From: Lutimonas zeaxanthinifaciens
GTDB taxonomy: Bacteria; Bacteroidota; Bacteroidia; Flavobacteriales; Flavobacteriaceae
Assembly: GCF_030503675.1 (NCBI RefSeq)
Contig: NZ_CP129964.1
Location: 1,054,001 to 1,118,000, forward strand
Direction of reading: 5' to 3'
DNA length: 64,000 nt
The notes beneath the pieces were generated by a model. It was not told the DNA's origin, searched no databases, and was given only the letters and a program-made list of their open reading frames with translations. Below are positions 8,776-17,468 of the stretch, piece by piece. Each line of letters opens with the position of its first letter. The first letter of the stretch is position 1. Made by a program: the position numbers and the translations under genes.

Positions 8776-9609
8776 TCAGATGAAGAATATATCATTTTCT
8801 TTCGCCATTACAACCTCAAAATCCAGGTTTTCATTTTGAACATTTTCATTGAACATCGTTTCCAGCTGTTCGTCTGATTTTGTTGGGTCGTGATGAAAAA
8901 GAACCATTTTTTTTACATTGGCGAGATTTCCAAACACAATGGCGTCATTGATAGAGCTGTGCCCCCATCCAATTCTACGAGCATATTCCTTTTTATCATA
9001 CTGCGCATCATGAAAAAGTAAATCAGCGTCTTTGGCAATATTATAACCACTGCACCATTCAGCAGAAAGTGGAAAGTTACTTGAGCCCAACAAAAGTTCA
9101 TGATCGGGCATATAAGAAACGATGAAATCATCAATTTCACATCGATAGCCTACCGTCGGGCCGGGATGACATATGTATTCCGATATGATATTAAAATCGT
9201 CAATTTTAAAGGTTGTATTTTCAATTTCATTTATCTGTATATCCGCAGGTAACTCTTTTAATCGAACAGGAAAAAGAGGGGGTGAAAAATAGCGCATTAA
9301 TTTGCTGATGAAACTTTCCAAAGAACCGGAAGGCCCCCATATGTTTACCTGGCAATTTGGGTCATAGAGAGGAGAAAAATATCCGAGTCCCATGATGTGA
9401 TCCAAATGGAGATGAGTTAAAAGAATATTAACTTTTTTAATATTATTAGGAAGGTTTCTTCCCAAACGGATAATACCCGATCCACCATCCAGAATTAAAC
9501 AGGTGCTATTATGCTCAATTTGAACACAAGAGGTGTTTCCACCGAAAAATAATTTATCAGGCCCTGGAGATGGCATAGAACCCCGGCAGCCCCAGATTGT
9601 TATTTTCAT
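8776..9609 (-). CDS. Metallo-beta-lactamase-fold hydrolase
   Basis: A 277-residue cytoplasmic MBL-fold enzyme with no signal peptide. The N-terminus MKITIWGCRGSMPSPGP is typical of the cyclic-phosphodiesterase-like / PhnP-like branch. The metal-binding motif HLHLDH is at residues 66-71. DGGSG lies near 41, PGPTVGYR in the middle, and the late ligands sit in LFHDAQY and LFHHDP. I chose the ATG at 9609 rather than the TTG at 9627 because this ATG overlaps the stop of the upstream PAS gene as ATGA, a translational-coupling arrangement. The substrate is unknown; a nucleotide or phosphodiester substrate is an inference from the subfamily. Confidence 0.85.
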   Translation of the reverse strand: MKITIWGCRGSMPSPGPDKLFFGGNTSCVQIEHNSTCLILDGGSGIIRLGRNLPNNIKKVNILLTHLHLDHIMGLGYFSPLYDPNCQVNIWGPSGSLESFISKLMRYFSPPLFPVRLKELPADIQINEIENTTFKIDDFNIISEYICHPGPTVGYRCEIDDFIVSYMPDHELLLGSSNFPLSAEWCSGYNIAKDADLLFHDAQYDKKEYARRIGWGHSSINDAIVFGNLANVKKMVLFHHDPTKSDEQLETMFNENVQNENLDFEVVMAKENDIFFI

Positions 9610-10001
9610 TCTCCTTTTGTTTTCCAAAATATAGCTATTCCTCCCATAAATCGATGGGGGCGTCCCATAATTGGGAAAGAGGTAACGGATATTTTATGAT
9701 TTTTACCTTTAAGACTCTCGATCCAGAATTCCCCGTGCGCAGGCTCTTGTTTTGAAAGTGTTTTAACCAGGGGTAGATCTTCTGGTGGAATTATATTTCC
9801 CTCATCATCTCGTGGTGTAAAAATAGAAGACCATTCAGCGACCGGCATGGTGCCCGTTTCTTCATATCTCAACCCGAGTAATTTTTCAGCCGATTCGTTG
9901 TAAAATATAAGGTTTCCAGTCGTATCCACTATAAAAACAGGAGTCGATAATGAATCTGCCAGTTGACGGCTTAATATGACCTCAATTTCTCTGGATTGCA
10001 T
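9606..10001 (-). CDS. Stand-alone PAS-domain protein
   Basis: A 131-residue protein made of a single PAS domain. A helical start (ILSRQLADSLSTPVFIVD) leads into TGNLIFYNESAEKLLG, the classic PAS core, and ends with the beta strands HKISVTSFPIMG and GGIAIFW. There is no kinase, cyclase or DNA-binding domain, so it must signal through a partner. Its stop codon overlaps the start of the MBL-fold hydrolase (ATGA), which makes that enzyme the obvious partner or target. The ligand sensed cannot be read from sequence. Confidence 0.8.
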   Translation of the reverse strand: MQSREIEVILSRQLADSLSTPVFIVDTTGNLIFYNESAEKLLGLRYEETGTMPVAEWSSIFTPRDDEGNIIPPEDLPLVKTLSKQEPAHGEFWIESLKGKNHKISVTSFPIMGRPHRFMGGIAIFWKTKGE

Positions 10002-10168
10002 AGATTAGTTTGATTTAATCGAAGAAAAGTATCATGTAATCCTTAAAAAGGGCTCTGTAAAAAAAGAGCAAATGATTCTTGATGATGATTTCCCTCACTT
10101 TTAAAGATAGTAATTATTTGGAATATTTTTGCGATCATCATCTTTTTATTGATAAAAAGGCTTCGTTA

Positions 10169-10999
10169 TCAGTCTTTTATCAGAGCGATGATTCTGAGGG
10201 GAGCTCCGCTTCCTCCCTTTATTTTCATGGGAAGTGCGATGATCTCAAAATCAGTATTGGGTAGTTGGTCCAGGTTGGTCAAATTTTCAAAGGCAGGAAT
10301 GTTTTGAGAGAGTAGGATGACGTGACTCTGAAAATTCTTTGATTGGCCATAATCGATACTGGGCGTATCAATTCCTATGGCATTAATTTTTCTTTCTTGA
10401 ACAAGCCATTTGGCAGCTTCGGGAGAGAGTCCCGGAAAATGTAAAAGAGCAACGGCCTCATTTCCTCTTTGATCCGTACCCAGATATTTCTCTTTTTGAG
10501 GATAGTACTCTGAATGGCCAGTTTGTAGAAGGACGATTGCGTTTTCAGGAATGGTTCTGTTATTTTCTTTTTCCCAATTCAGGAAATCATCAATTCTGAT
10601 CAGATAATCCGTATCACTTAAGGCATGAGCAGAAACATCTACTTTTATTCCCTTCCCAATAAGCCTTTCTAAGGGTATTTCATCAACGGTTTGACCTCCT
10701 TTAGCGAAATGGATAGGAGCGTCAATATGCGTGCCTCCATGTTCGGCTGTGCTAAAATTATTGGCAGCATAGTAATAACCTTTATCAGTTTCACCCATAA
10801 AAACCGTGTCAAGTTCAAATTCTTTAGCAGTTACCCAATAAACCGTTTCCCTGGAATAATCATGGGACAAGTCAATTATTTTAATTTTCTCAGAAGTATT
10901 TTGTTCCTTATTTGGTTGGTGAACGTGCTGTTTTTTATCCTTCAAACAGCCTGTCAGGCTCAAGAATAAAATTGCGAGAAGTAGCTTGTTAAAATTCAT
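10169..10999 (-). CDS. Cyclase-family (KynB-like) lipoprotein hydrolase
   Basis: A 276-residue member of the cyclase / kynurenine-formamidase-like family (PF04199 type). The signal MNFNKLLLAILFLSLTGC has a lipobox cysteine at residue 18, so the enzyme is an envelope lipoprotein. The metal-site motif HGGTHIDAPIHF gives H87, H91, D93 and H97. Downstream, IDTPSIDYG is also family-typical. The family contains formamidases and other metal-dependent amidases. A lipoprotein form facing away from the cytoplasm argues against a simple kynurenine role, so the substrate is open. It stands alone on the minus strand. Confidence 0.82.
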   Translation of the reverse strand: MNFNKLLLAILFLSLTGCLKDKKQHVHQPNKEQNTSEKIKIIDLSHDYSRETVYWVTAKEFELDTVFMGETDKGYYYAANNFSTAEHGGTHIDAPIHFAKGGQTVDEIPLERLIGKGIKVDVSAHALSDTDYLIRIDDFLNWEKENNRTIPENAIVLLQTGHSEYYPQKEKYLGTDQRGNEAVALLHFPGLSPEAAKWLVQERKINAIGIDTPSIDYGQSKNFQSHVILLSQNIPAFENLTNLDQLPNTDFEIIALPMKIKGGSGAPLRIIALIKD

Positions 11000-11136
11000 A
11001 TGATTTGATTTATCGTAAATATAACCAAAATCAATAGGCTTTAAAAGTGAATGAGCTATGTTGAAGGTTCGATTTTAAATCCTGTCCGACTCAAATAAAT
11101 CTAATAATTTGTTTAATTTGGGTTTTATACAAAAAC

Positions 11137-12036
11137 ATGGTTAATTCAATACTAAATAAATCCTTTTCAAAAGCCAAAAGAGTTACTTTTTCTCGAGATG
11201 CAAAAATCGTATTCTTCAGTGATTTGCATAAGGGGGATAATAGTTATGCTGATGATTTTAGAAGAAATATGGAAATTTATTATCATGCCATGGAATTGTA
11301 TTTTGACAAGGGTTTTACCTATATCGAGTTGGGAGATGGTATAGAGCTATGGGAAAATATTTCATTCAGGCCTATTTACGAAACCTACAAGGATGTTTTT
11401 GAGCTGTTGAAAAGGTTTTATGAAAGAAAGAGGTTATACCTTCTTTGGGGTAATCATGACATGGAATTTCGCGATCCGATTATTTTGGAAAAGGTCATGC
11501 GAACTTTTTTTACACCCAAAAATATAGCCGATAAAGATGCAGTTTTTGATCTTGAGTACCATGAAGGCCTTGTATTGGAATTTGAAAATACAAACCGGTC
11601 CATTTTTGCCATACACGGACACCAGGCAGATTATATGAATTACAAACATTGGAAGTTCAATCGATTTTTTGTCAGGTACTTTTGGAAGTACCTTCAAAAA
11701 TGGTTTGGAATAAGTGATCCTACTAGTCCCGCGAAGAATTTTAAAGGCCTTGTCCGGGTAGAAAGAAAATTAAATCAATGGATTCTAAAGAACAATCAGC
11801 AAATGATTATCTGCGGGCATACCCACAGGCCAAGATTTCCTGACCCGGGAGATATTCCCTTATTCAATGATGGCAGCTGCGTTCATCCTGATTCTATCAT
11901 CGGTATCGAAATTGAGAATTTTTCCATTTCCCTTGTAAAATGGCACTACAAAGACAAAAAAAAGGGTAACCAAACAGAAAAGTTAATTACTCAAACAATT
12001 TTAGAAGGACCAGTTTCACTGGAAAAGTTTCTTTAA
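11137..12036 (+). CDS. Metallophosphoesterase (LpxH-like fold)
   Basis: A 299-residue calcineurin-like metallophosphoesterase without a signal peptide. Motifs in order are FFSDLHKGD (D29, H31), ELGDGIELWE (GD at 66-67), LLWGNHDME (GNHD at 105-108), IHGHQADY and a final CGHTHRPRF near 227. The layout resembles UDP-2,3-diacylglucosamine hydrolases (LpxH), but SDLHKGDNS departs from the usual SDLHLG and the chain is longer than LpxH, so I do not assign that function. It is preceded and followed by genes on the other strand and is probably monocistronic. Confidence 0.8.
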   Translation: MVNSILNKSFSKAKRVTFSRDAKIVFFSDLHKGDNSYADDFRRNMEIYYHAMELYFDKGFTYIELGDGIELWENISFRPIYETYKDVFELLKRFYERKRLYLLWGNHDMEFRDPIILEKVMRTFFTPKNIADKDAVFDLEYHEGLVLEFENTNRSIFAIHGHQADYMNYKHWKFNRFFVRYFWKYLQKWFGISDPTSPAKNFKGLVRVERKLNQWILKNNQQMIICGHTHRPRFPDPGDIPLFNDGSCVHPDSIIGIEIENFSISLVKWHYKDKKKGNQTEKLITQTILEGPVSLEKFL

Positions 12037-12228
12037 TAAGATGCTGATATGACATTCCTTGTCGTCGAAATATTTTAAAGTTGGAAGTATCTTTGAGTAT
12101 TGATCAGTGAAACATAAAGTAAATAAGTTCACAAGTATGTGAGAATTTCCCTAAAAAGAAACATTGATCAGGCCAATGAAAGAGAAATTTTAAAGGAAGG
12201 TTAGATCTAGATACCTTGAAAAAGCAAA

Positions 12229-12260
12229 CACCCTGATTTAGAAACAGGGTGCTTTTTTTT
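12229..12260. terminator. Bidirectional terminator between convergent genes
   Basis: The 7-bp stem CACCCTG/CAGGGTG (12229-12235 with 12245-12251) is flanked by an A-rich side and a T tract at 12253-12260. It can end both the plus-strand metallophosphoesterase transcript and the minus-strand YwqK-like transcript, whose stop is at 12259. Confidence 0.8.
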
Positions 12261-12900
12261 ATTCAGGTTTTCCTCGTTCAAAAACCAGCCTTTCCAAAAG
12301 CTTTCCGTTTTCAGAATAGGTTTCAAAAGTCCCGTCTTTCAAGTCATTTTTGTAATATCCTGAAGTCTTGAGCTGACCTGTGTCAAAATATTCTTCATAT
12401 GGGCCTTCTTTCTTATCATTTTTCCAGGTTATCAGGACTTTTAATTTTCCGTTTTCGTAAAACTCTTCAATCGCACCCTCTAGTTGGCCATTTTCATAAT
12501 ATCCTTTACGCCAAACGTTACCATTTTTATGATAGGTTTCAAAATAGTCATCTTTAAAGTTATACTTGTAGGAGCCTTTTATAAGCTGTTTCCCATCATC
12601 ATAGAATTTTTCATATTTCCCATGCATCTCTCCATCTTTCCACATGGTTTTTTCTTTAACCTGCCCGTTGTCATAATAGGTAGTGCTTGGCCCGTGCTCA
12701 ATTCCATTCAACAAGGTCCATTCACTTTTGAGGCTGCCATTTGTGTAATTTTCGTAAGCGATACCCGTGTATTTTTCGTTATCCAATAACAGTACTCCGT
12801 TTTTGATGCTGAATTTGGATCGTTCTATCCTTGTATTCTTTTGCGTGCAACCTATCAACAGAATACCACTTAAAACAATACCGAATATTATATTTTTCAT
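12259..12900 (-). CDS. YwqK-family MORN-like repeat lipoprotein
   Basis: A 213-residue lipoprotein with lipobox SGILLIGC at about residue 18. The mature chain is a series of repeats of the MORN_2 / YwqK type, each built around G.Y..YY.NG or G...EYF.NG: YENYTNGSLKSEW, TTYYDNGQVKEK, EKFYDDGKQL, ETYHKNGNVW, EEFYENGKLK, EEYFDTGQLK and ETYSENGKL. YwqK-like proteins are often labelled as antitoxins, but nothing here supports a toxin-antitoxin role: there is no toxin partner and the protein is exported. A structural or binding role at the membrane is more likely. Confidence 0.8.
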   Translation of the reverse strand: MKNIIFGIVLSGILLIGCTQKNTRIERSKFSIKNGVLLLDNEKYTGIAYENYTNGSLKSEWTLLNGIEHGPSTTYYDNGQVKEKTMWKDGEMHGKYEKFYDDGKQLIKGSYKYNFKDDYFETYHKNGNVWRKGYYENGQLEGAIEEFYENGKLKVLITWKNDKKEGPYEEYFDTGQLKTSGYYKNDLKDGTFETYSENGKLLERLVFERGKPE

Positions 12901-13011
12901 AAATATGTAAATTTCTTTGTTACATTAATTCTGTCCAAATTTAGCTAAATCCTTTTTTTTAATTGCCTTGAAAATAAACATAATTTTCTGCCTTCTGGTT
13001 GAAGTATCAGA

Positions 13012-14076
13012 TCAACTCCAGTTTCTTTTTAGAAAGTTCAAAAAATTACCGCTTAAAATTTTTTCAATATCGGTTTCGCTGTAACCTCTGGTTTTGAGTT
13101 TTTCAGGAATTTTTTGAAGATCTGCAATGGTGTCAAGATCTGAAGGACACTGTTCCTTTCCGAATGCTCCGTCCAAATCTGTTCCTATACCCACATGATC
13201 CGCATTTCCTGCAAGTTGACAAATATGGTCAATATTATTGATCATGAGATCAAGGGTCACATTCATTGATTCAGGGGTCGATTCACCCCTTATCCAGTTC
13301 GGAACCATCATCCAGGCATCAAGAGCTATCCCTATTACTGCCTTCCGATTGATCAGCTCAAGAATTTGGTCATCAGCAAATTGTCTGTTGTGATTTACGA
13401 ATTTTCTGCAGTTATTATGACTCGCCCATACCGGGCCTTCATGGTAATCCATGGTTTCCCAAAAGCTTTGGTCACATAAATGAGTTGCATCCAGAATCAG
13501 TCCGAGTTTAGAAATCATTTTAAGTAAATCCTTTCCCTTTTGTCCTATTCCTCCAATGGAATCCGTACCATGGGCATAGGTTCCCGGGCCGTAATGTGCC
13601 GGTCCAATAGCTCTAAGTCCTTGTTCCCAGGTTATTTGAAGATAGTCGGGGGTGATAATTGAATCAGCTCCTTCAAGGCTAAGAATATATCCGATAGGTG
13701 ATTCTGAGGGAGAATTGTTCCAAACTTTTAAATGTTCTTCAAGATCCTTCAGATTTTTAATGGATCTTAACTGTCCGTCTTTCTCCATTTCCTTATACCA
13801 GGCAAGCTGGCCCTGCGTTTGAGCCCAGGCCTGTTGAGGTGAATTCCAGCCAGGCAAGGAGCTACCTTTCTTAACATACCTGGCAATCTGAGTTGCCACG
13901 CAGATACCTATGTTGCCTTTTCTCATTTCTTCAAAAGTGACCGTATTTAAACCTCTGTCAGGTTTGTCTGTCAAACGTGCTTCACTTTTTCTGATATCAC
14001 CAATATTCCATCTCAGATCCCTGTTCCATTCCAGGGCATTCATTGATAAGTCAAGATGTGCGTCGAAAATCAACAT
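13012..14076 (-). CDS. Membrane dipeptidase, peptidase M19 (renal dipeptidase family)
   Basis: A 354-residue zinc dipeptidase when started at ATG 14076; the TTG at 14112 would add 12 residues that overlap the previous gene. Family landmarks are FDAHLDLSMN (H7, D9), LSLEGADSI (bridging Glu), LDATHLCDQSFWE (His), ASHNNCR (His) and HVGIGTDLDGAFG. M19 enzymes hydrolyse dipeptides and tolerate D-residues at the second position. There is no signal peptide, so it is probably cytoplasmic. It is the last gene of the run GntP permease - RidA - D-threonine aldolase-like enzyme - lipoprotein - M19, which fits release and use of D-amino acids from dipeptides. Confidence 0.92.
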   Translation of the reverse strand: MLIFDAHLDLSMNALEWNRDLRWNIGDIRKSEARLTDKPDRGLNTVTFEEMRKGNIGICVATQIARYVKKGSSLPGWNSPQQAWAQTQGQLAWYKEMEKDGQLRSIKNLKDLEEHLKVWNNSPSESPIGYILSLEGADSIITPDYLQITWEQGLRAIGPAHYGPGTYAHGTDSIGGIGQKGKDLLKMISKLGLILDATHLCDQSFWETMDYHEGPVWASHNNCRKFVNHNRQFADDQILELINRKAVIGIALDAWMMVPNWIRGESTPESMNVTLDLMINNIDHICQLAGNADHVGIGTDLDGAFGKEQCPSDLDTIADLQKIPEKLKTRGYSETDIEKILSGNFLNFLKRNWS

Positions 14077-14083
14077 ATTACAT

Positions 14084-14539
14084 TTATTTAATTCGTATAT
14101 ATTTCTCAACAATATAGCGGTCCAATCCGGCTTCCTCTATTTTTTCATGCCCCTTTTGAATCAGCGAATCACCCTTTATTTCAACTTCAAACGGGAAAAC
14201 ATGACCTCTGTAATCTGGTGAAGCAATAAAATTCAGCGTCTCTTTATAGGATCGCCCATCAAAGGTGTAGCTTCCTCCTCCGGCCATAAAATTATCACTG
14301 GTCTCACGATCCTGGTTGAAAAAAGCAAAATGAGTACGATTGATAATTTTTATAAAATCAGTATTGCTCAGGTCTTTTATCTGTAAAGAATCGTTTTCAA
14401 GAATGTCCGCATACACGAGTTTCCATGATCCTTCGATCCTGTTTGTTTCTGGAGCCAACCCAGGATTTTTTACTTCTTCCTTTTTAGCACAACTACTTAA
14501 TGTTGTAATTATAACTATCAGATATACAAATTTTTTCAT
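14084..14539 (-). CDS. Lipocalin-like small lipoprotein
   Basis: A 151-residue lipoprotein with lipobox LIVIITTLSSC at residue 17. The mature part starts with IEGSWKLVYADI, the usual opening of small lipocalin-like barrels (DUF4488-type), followed by IKIINRTHFAFFNQD, GGGSYTFDG and YRGHVFPFEVEIKGDSL. No enzymatic motif is visible. It sits 7 bp upstream of the M19 dipeptidase and 27 bp downstream of the PLP enzyme, so it belongs to the same operon. It may bind a small ligand at the membrane, which is inference. Confidence 0.65.
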   Translation of the reverse strand: MKKFVYLIVIITTLSSCAKKEEVKNPGLAPETNRIEGSWKLVYADILENDSLQIKDLSNTDFIKIINRTHFAFFNQDRETSDNFMAGGGSYTFDGRSYKETLNFIASPDYRGHVFPFEVEIKGDSLIQKGHEKIEEAGLDRYIVEKYIRIK

Positions 14540-14565
14540 TTGATTAAATTAAGTTTTACTTTATT

Positions 14566-15675
14566 TCAATGATCTCTGGCATCTATTTTCCATTCGCCGG
14601 TTTTTCTGTGGTTTTTAACTGTAATTAATGAGTTGTACTTTGTAACGGTAGGGCAAATATGTATCGGTACGGCATATAGTTCTTTTCCAATAGCATAATG
14701 ATCCGGATTCGGGCATTCTACTACCATATGCTCTTCACTTTGACTTACCTGAACCAAATTGTGATCGCCCAAAAAATGTACTCTGGGAAGCGGCATTTCC
14801 GAGGCAACAGATTTGTGGCCCAGGTCAAGACAGATCAGATTTTTTTCAGGCTTACTTATTACTCTGGTAATTAAAACAGCAGCATGTTTAAATTTTAAAT
14901 CTTGATATTTTTTAGCATAGCCTTCATCCCACAGCAAGGGCGTCCCCGGGCTTAACTCTACACCTTCTCTCTCTTTGTGAATCGGAAAGGTCGGTGTTCC
15001 CCCCGCTACCACAAAAGGGACGGGGTATCCCGAAGATTCAAGGTTTTTTATGAGTTCTTCAACAGCTTCAAAGTCCGCGTTGCATCGAGCCTTTCTCTCT
15101 TCTAAATTTTCATTGTGAATATGTCCGTCATAAACATGGATCCCTTTGAGGTCAATTGAATTTTCCTTCGAAGCCCTTTTATAGAGTGATTCTGCAGCTT
15201 TTCCGGGGATAATTCCCGTCCGGTTCATTCCATTGTTAATATCCATCCACAAACTGATGCTGCACGATTCTTTTTGCGACCTGCCACTCAGTTCTTTTAG
15301 GGTTTCCTGATTGTCAAACACCGTTGAGAAGTTGATTTCAGGATAGTCTGCCTGAAGTTTCAAAAAAGAATCTATTTCAGCTGCAACAGGCTGCATGGCC
15401 AACAGGATATCCTCAGCGCCACATTTCGCAAGAAGCTCTGCTTCTTTATTGGTTGCACATTTAAATTTATGAATACCCAGCTTTAGTTGTAAATCGACTA
15501 TTTCAGAGGTCTTATGGGTTTTGATATGTGGCCGCAACCTGTTCTTGTCGCCTGATATATCGCACATAAGTAGTGCATTGTATTCAATCCTGTCAGGATA
15601 GACCAGGAGTGAAGGGCTTTTTATGTTGCTGGTATCATTCAGTTCGTACCAATTCGACTCTGTCATGATCTTCAT
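14566..15675 (-). CDS. D-threonine aldolase / D-serine dehydratase-like PLP enzyme
   Basis: A 369-residue fold-type III PLP enzyme. The PLP lysine lies in RPHIKTHKT (K52). The N-terminal alanine-racemase-like barrel continues through HKFKCATNKEAELLAKCGA. The C-terminal metal site of this family, an H-x-C pair, is seen in HICPTVTKYNSL. Relatives cleave D-threonine-type substrates to glycine and an aldehyde, or dehydrate D-serine to pyruvate and ammonia. Sequence alone does not separate the two. Its start overlaps the ridA stop by one base (TAATG), and RidA hydrolyses the enamine/imine intermediates that dehydratases release, which favours a dehydratase activity. A second ATG lies three codons in. 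Confidence 0.85.
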   Translation of the reverse strand: MKIMTESNWYELNDTSNIKSPSLLVYPDRIEYNALLMCDISGDKNRLRPHIKTHKTSEIVDLQLKLGIHKFKCATNKEAELLAKCGAEDILLAMQPVAAEIDSFLKLQADYPEINFSTVFDNQETLKELSGRSQKESCSISLWMDINNGMNRTGIIPGKAAESLYKRASKENSIDLKGIHVYDGHIHNENLEERKARCNADFEAVEELIKNLESSGYPVPFVVAGGTPTFPIHKEREGVELSPGTPLLWDEGYAKKYQDLKFKHAAVLITRVISKPEKNLICLDLGHKSVASEMPLPRVHFLGDHNLVQVSQSEEHMVVECPNPDHYAIGKELYAVPIHICPTVTKYNSLITVKNHRKTGEWKIDARDH

Positions 15676-16139
15676 TAATGCAATTCAAACAAAGCTTCAA
15701 CCTCTACAGGGATTCCATCCGGAAGCATCATTCCTACGGCACTTCTTGCCCCAATTCCATATTCATTCCCGAATACCTCTGCCATTAATTCACTAAAACC
15801 ATTCATAACGAGCGGATGGCGCTGGAAATCCGGGGTTGAATTAACCATTCCTAAAACTTTTACTACCCTTTTAACCTTGTCAATATCGCCAAAATGAGTG
15901 ATAATTGTAGAGAGCATGGTAAGCCCTACTTGCCTGGCTGCCTGATAACCGGCATCTATATCAAGATCCTCTCCAACTCTGCCTTGCATAAGAGAGCCGT
16001 CAAAGTTGACCGGTGCCTGCCCCGAAACATACAGGTATTTGTCCACGACAAGAATAGGCCTGTAGACCCCGGCGGGCTTCGGCGGGGGAGGGAATTTTAA
16101 TTGAAGTTCCTTGATTTTTTGAGATACTGTATTGTGCAT
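15675..16139 (-). CDS. RidA-family enamine/imine deaminase
   Basis: A 154-residue YjgF/YER057c/UK114-family protein. The opening PPPPKPAGVYRP, the strand LYVSGQAPVN and the block IGARSAVGMMLPDG with its catalytic Arg, followed by VEVEALFEL, fit active RidA-type deaminases. These enzymes hydrolyse reactive 2-aminoacrylate-type imines to keto acids and ammonia. The gene lies between the GntP permease (12 bp upstream) and the D-threonine aldolase-like gene (1-bp overlap). It probably clears imines made by that PLP enzyme. Confidence 0.9.
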   Translation of the reverse strand: MHNTVSQKIKELQLKFPPPPKPAGVYRPILVVDKYLYVSGQAPVNFDGSLMQGRVGEDLDIDAGYQAARQVGLTMLSTIITHFGDIDKVKRVVKVLGMVNSTPDFQRHPLVMNGFSELMAEVFGNEYGIGARSAVGMMLPDGIPVEVEALFELH

Positions 16140-16151
16140 AATGTCAGTGTT

Positions 16152-17468
16152 TTAGATAAAAAGATTTAAGATAAGTACTCCGATAATTCCTATGACACCT
16201 ACCATCGTCTCCATGACTGTCCAGGTAGATAGGGTTTCTTTAACCGATAAGTTAAAATACTCTTTAAAAAGCCAGAAACCACCATCATTTACATGGGAAA
16301 GCATCAGGCTCCCAGATCCAATGGCTAAAACCATTAATTCAGGTTTAACCCCTGTTCCGGAAACCAGGGGCAGAACAATTCCTGCCGCAGTTAATCCTGC
16401 TACGGTAGCTGATCCAATACACACTCTCAACAGGGTGGCAATCAGCCATCCGAGGATCAAGGGGGATATGCTTGAGTCTCTTAATATATTGCCCAAATAG
16501 TCACTTACGCCACTATCAACGAGTATTTGTTTTAGAGCTCCGGCTCCGGCAATGATCAACAGCACCATAGTTATGCTGGAAACAGAGGCTGCCACAGAGT
16601 CCATTACTTCGGTCATTTTCTTGCCCCTGGCTAGTCCAAGGGTGTAAATAGCGACCAATACAGATAACAGCATGGCCATCACAGGATTTCCAATAAATAA
16701 AATAAGATTTCGACCCGGAAAATCAGCGGGAAGCACATAATCCAGCACCGTTGAAAGGCCAATAAGGATAACCGGTAAAAGTGCTGTAAATATGCTGACA
16801 CCCATTTTAGGCATTTCTTCATCTTTCAGAACAACGGGGTTGTAAAATTCAGGCAGGGGAGTGGCAACTACTTTTTTTATGGTTCTGGCAAATAAGGGGC
16901 CTGCGATAACAATGGCAGGAATCGCTACGATAATGCCGTAAAGCATGGTTTTTCCTATGCTTGCGTTAAACATGCCGGATATGGCTGTCGGTGCCGGATG
17001 TGGAGGTAGAAATCCATGGGTAACCGAAAGAGAGGTTAACATGGGGAGCCCTACGTAGATAAGGGGCAGGTTGGTTGCCGCCGCAACTGTAAAAACCAAG
17101 GGTATGAGTATAACGAACCCAACCGTGTAAAACATTGGGATCCCAACGATGAAGCCTGCAAGCACCACCGCCCATTGAATATATTTAATTCCAAAACTGT
17201 CAACGAGCTTTGTTGTTATCCGCTGCGCAGCTCCGCTCACTGCTACGAGTTTTCCCAGCATGGCCCCAAGTCCAAGAATCAAAACCAAAAAACCAAGTGT
17301 ATTCCCAATCCCTGATTGTATTGAAACGATCACGCTGTTCAGCTCCATTCCCTGAAGTATTCCAACCAACAGGCACACGATGATAAATGAAAGGAAGGCA
17401 TTAAGTTTAAATACCGCTATTAACAAAAATAAAAGAATGATTCCGACGATGGCGATTAATAGAGGCAT
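16152..17468 (-). CDS. GntP-family permease (gluconate / D-serine type)
   Basis: A 438-residue polytopic membrane protein of about 12 segments belonging to the GntP family. Family-like blocks include LGLGAMLGKLVAVSGAAQRI, GFLPPHPAPTAI (re-entrant PHP motif), GSATVAGLTAAGIVLPLV and LSHVNDGGFWLFKEYF near the C-terminus. The family carries gluconate, and also D-serine through DsdX. Here the operon partners (RidA, a D-amino-acid PLP enzyme and an M19 dipeptidase) point to a D-serine-like substrate rather than gluconate. It is the first gene of the operon, downstream of a 504-bp AT-rich gap. Confidence 0.9.
   Translation of the reverse strand: MPLLIAIVGIILLFLLIAVFKLNAFLSFIIVCLLVGILQGMELNSVIVSIQSGIGNTLGFLVLILGLGAMLGKLVAVSGAAQRITTKLVDSFGIKYIQWAVVLAGFIVGIPMFYTVGFVILIPLVFTVAAATNLPLIYVGLPMLTSLSVTHGFLPPHPAPTAISGMFNASIGKTMLYGIIVAIPAIVIAGPLFARTIKKVVATPLPEFYNPVVLKDEEMPKMGVSIFTALLPVILIGLSTVLDYVLPADFPGRNLILFIGNPVMAMLLSVLVAIYTLGLARGKKMTEVMDSVAASVSSITMVLLIIAGAGALKQILVDSGVSDYLGNILRDSSISPLILGWLIATLLRVCIGSATVAGLTAAGIVLPLVSGTGVKPELMVLAIGSGSLMLSHVNDGGFWLFKEYFNLSVKETLSTWTVMETMVGVIGIIGVLILNLFI

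Noticed and set aside
10079-10264. Plus-strand ORF between PAS and cyclase genes
   Set aside because: It overlaps the end of the cyclase-family gene on the other strand and its product has no recognisable features.
12259-12900. YwqK label as a toxin-antitoxin antitoxin
   Set aside because: The protein has a lipobox and no toxin gene lies beside it, so the label from the family name is not supported.
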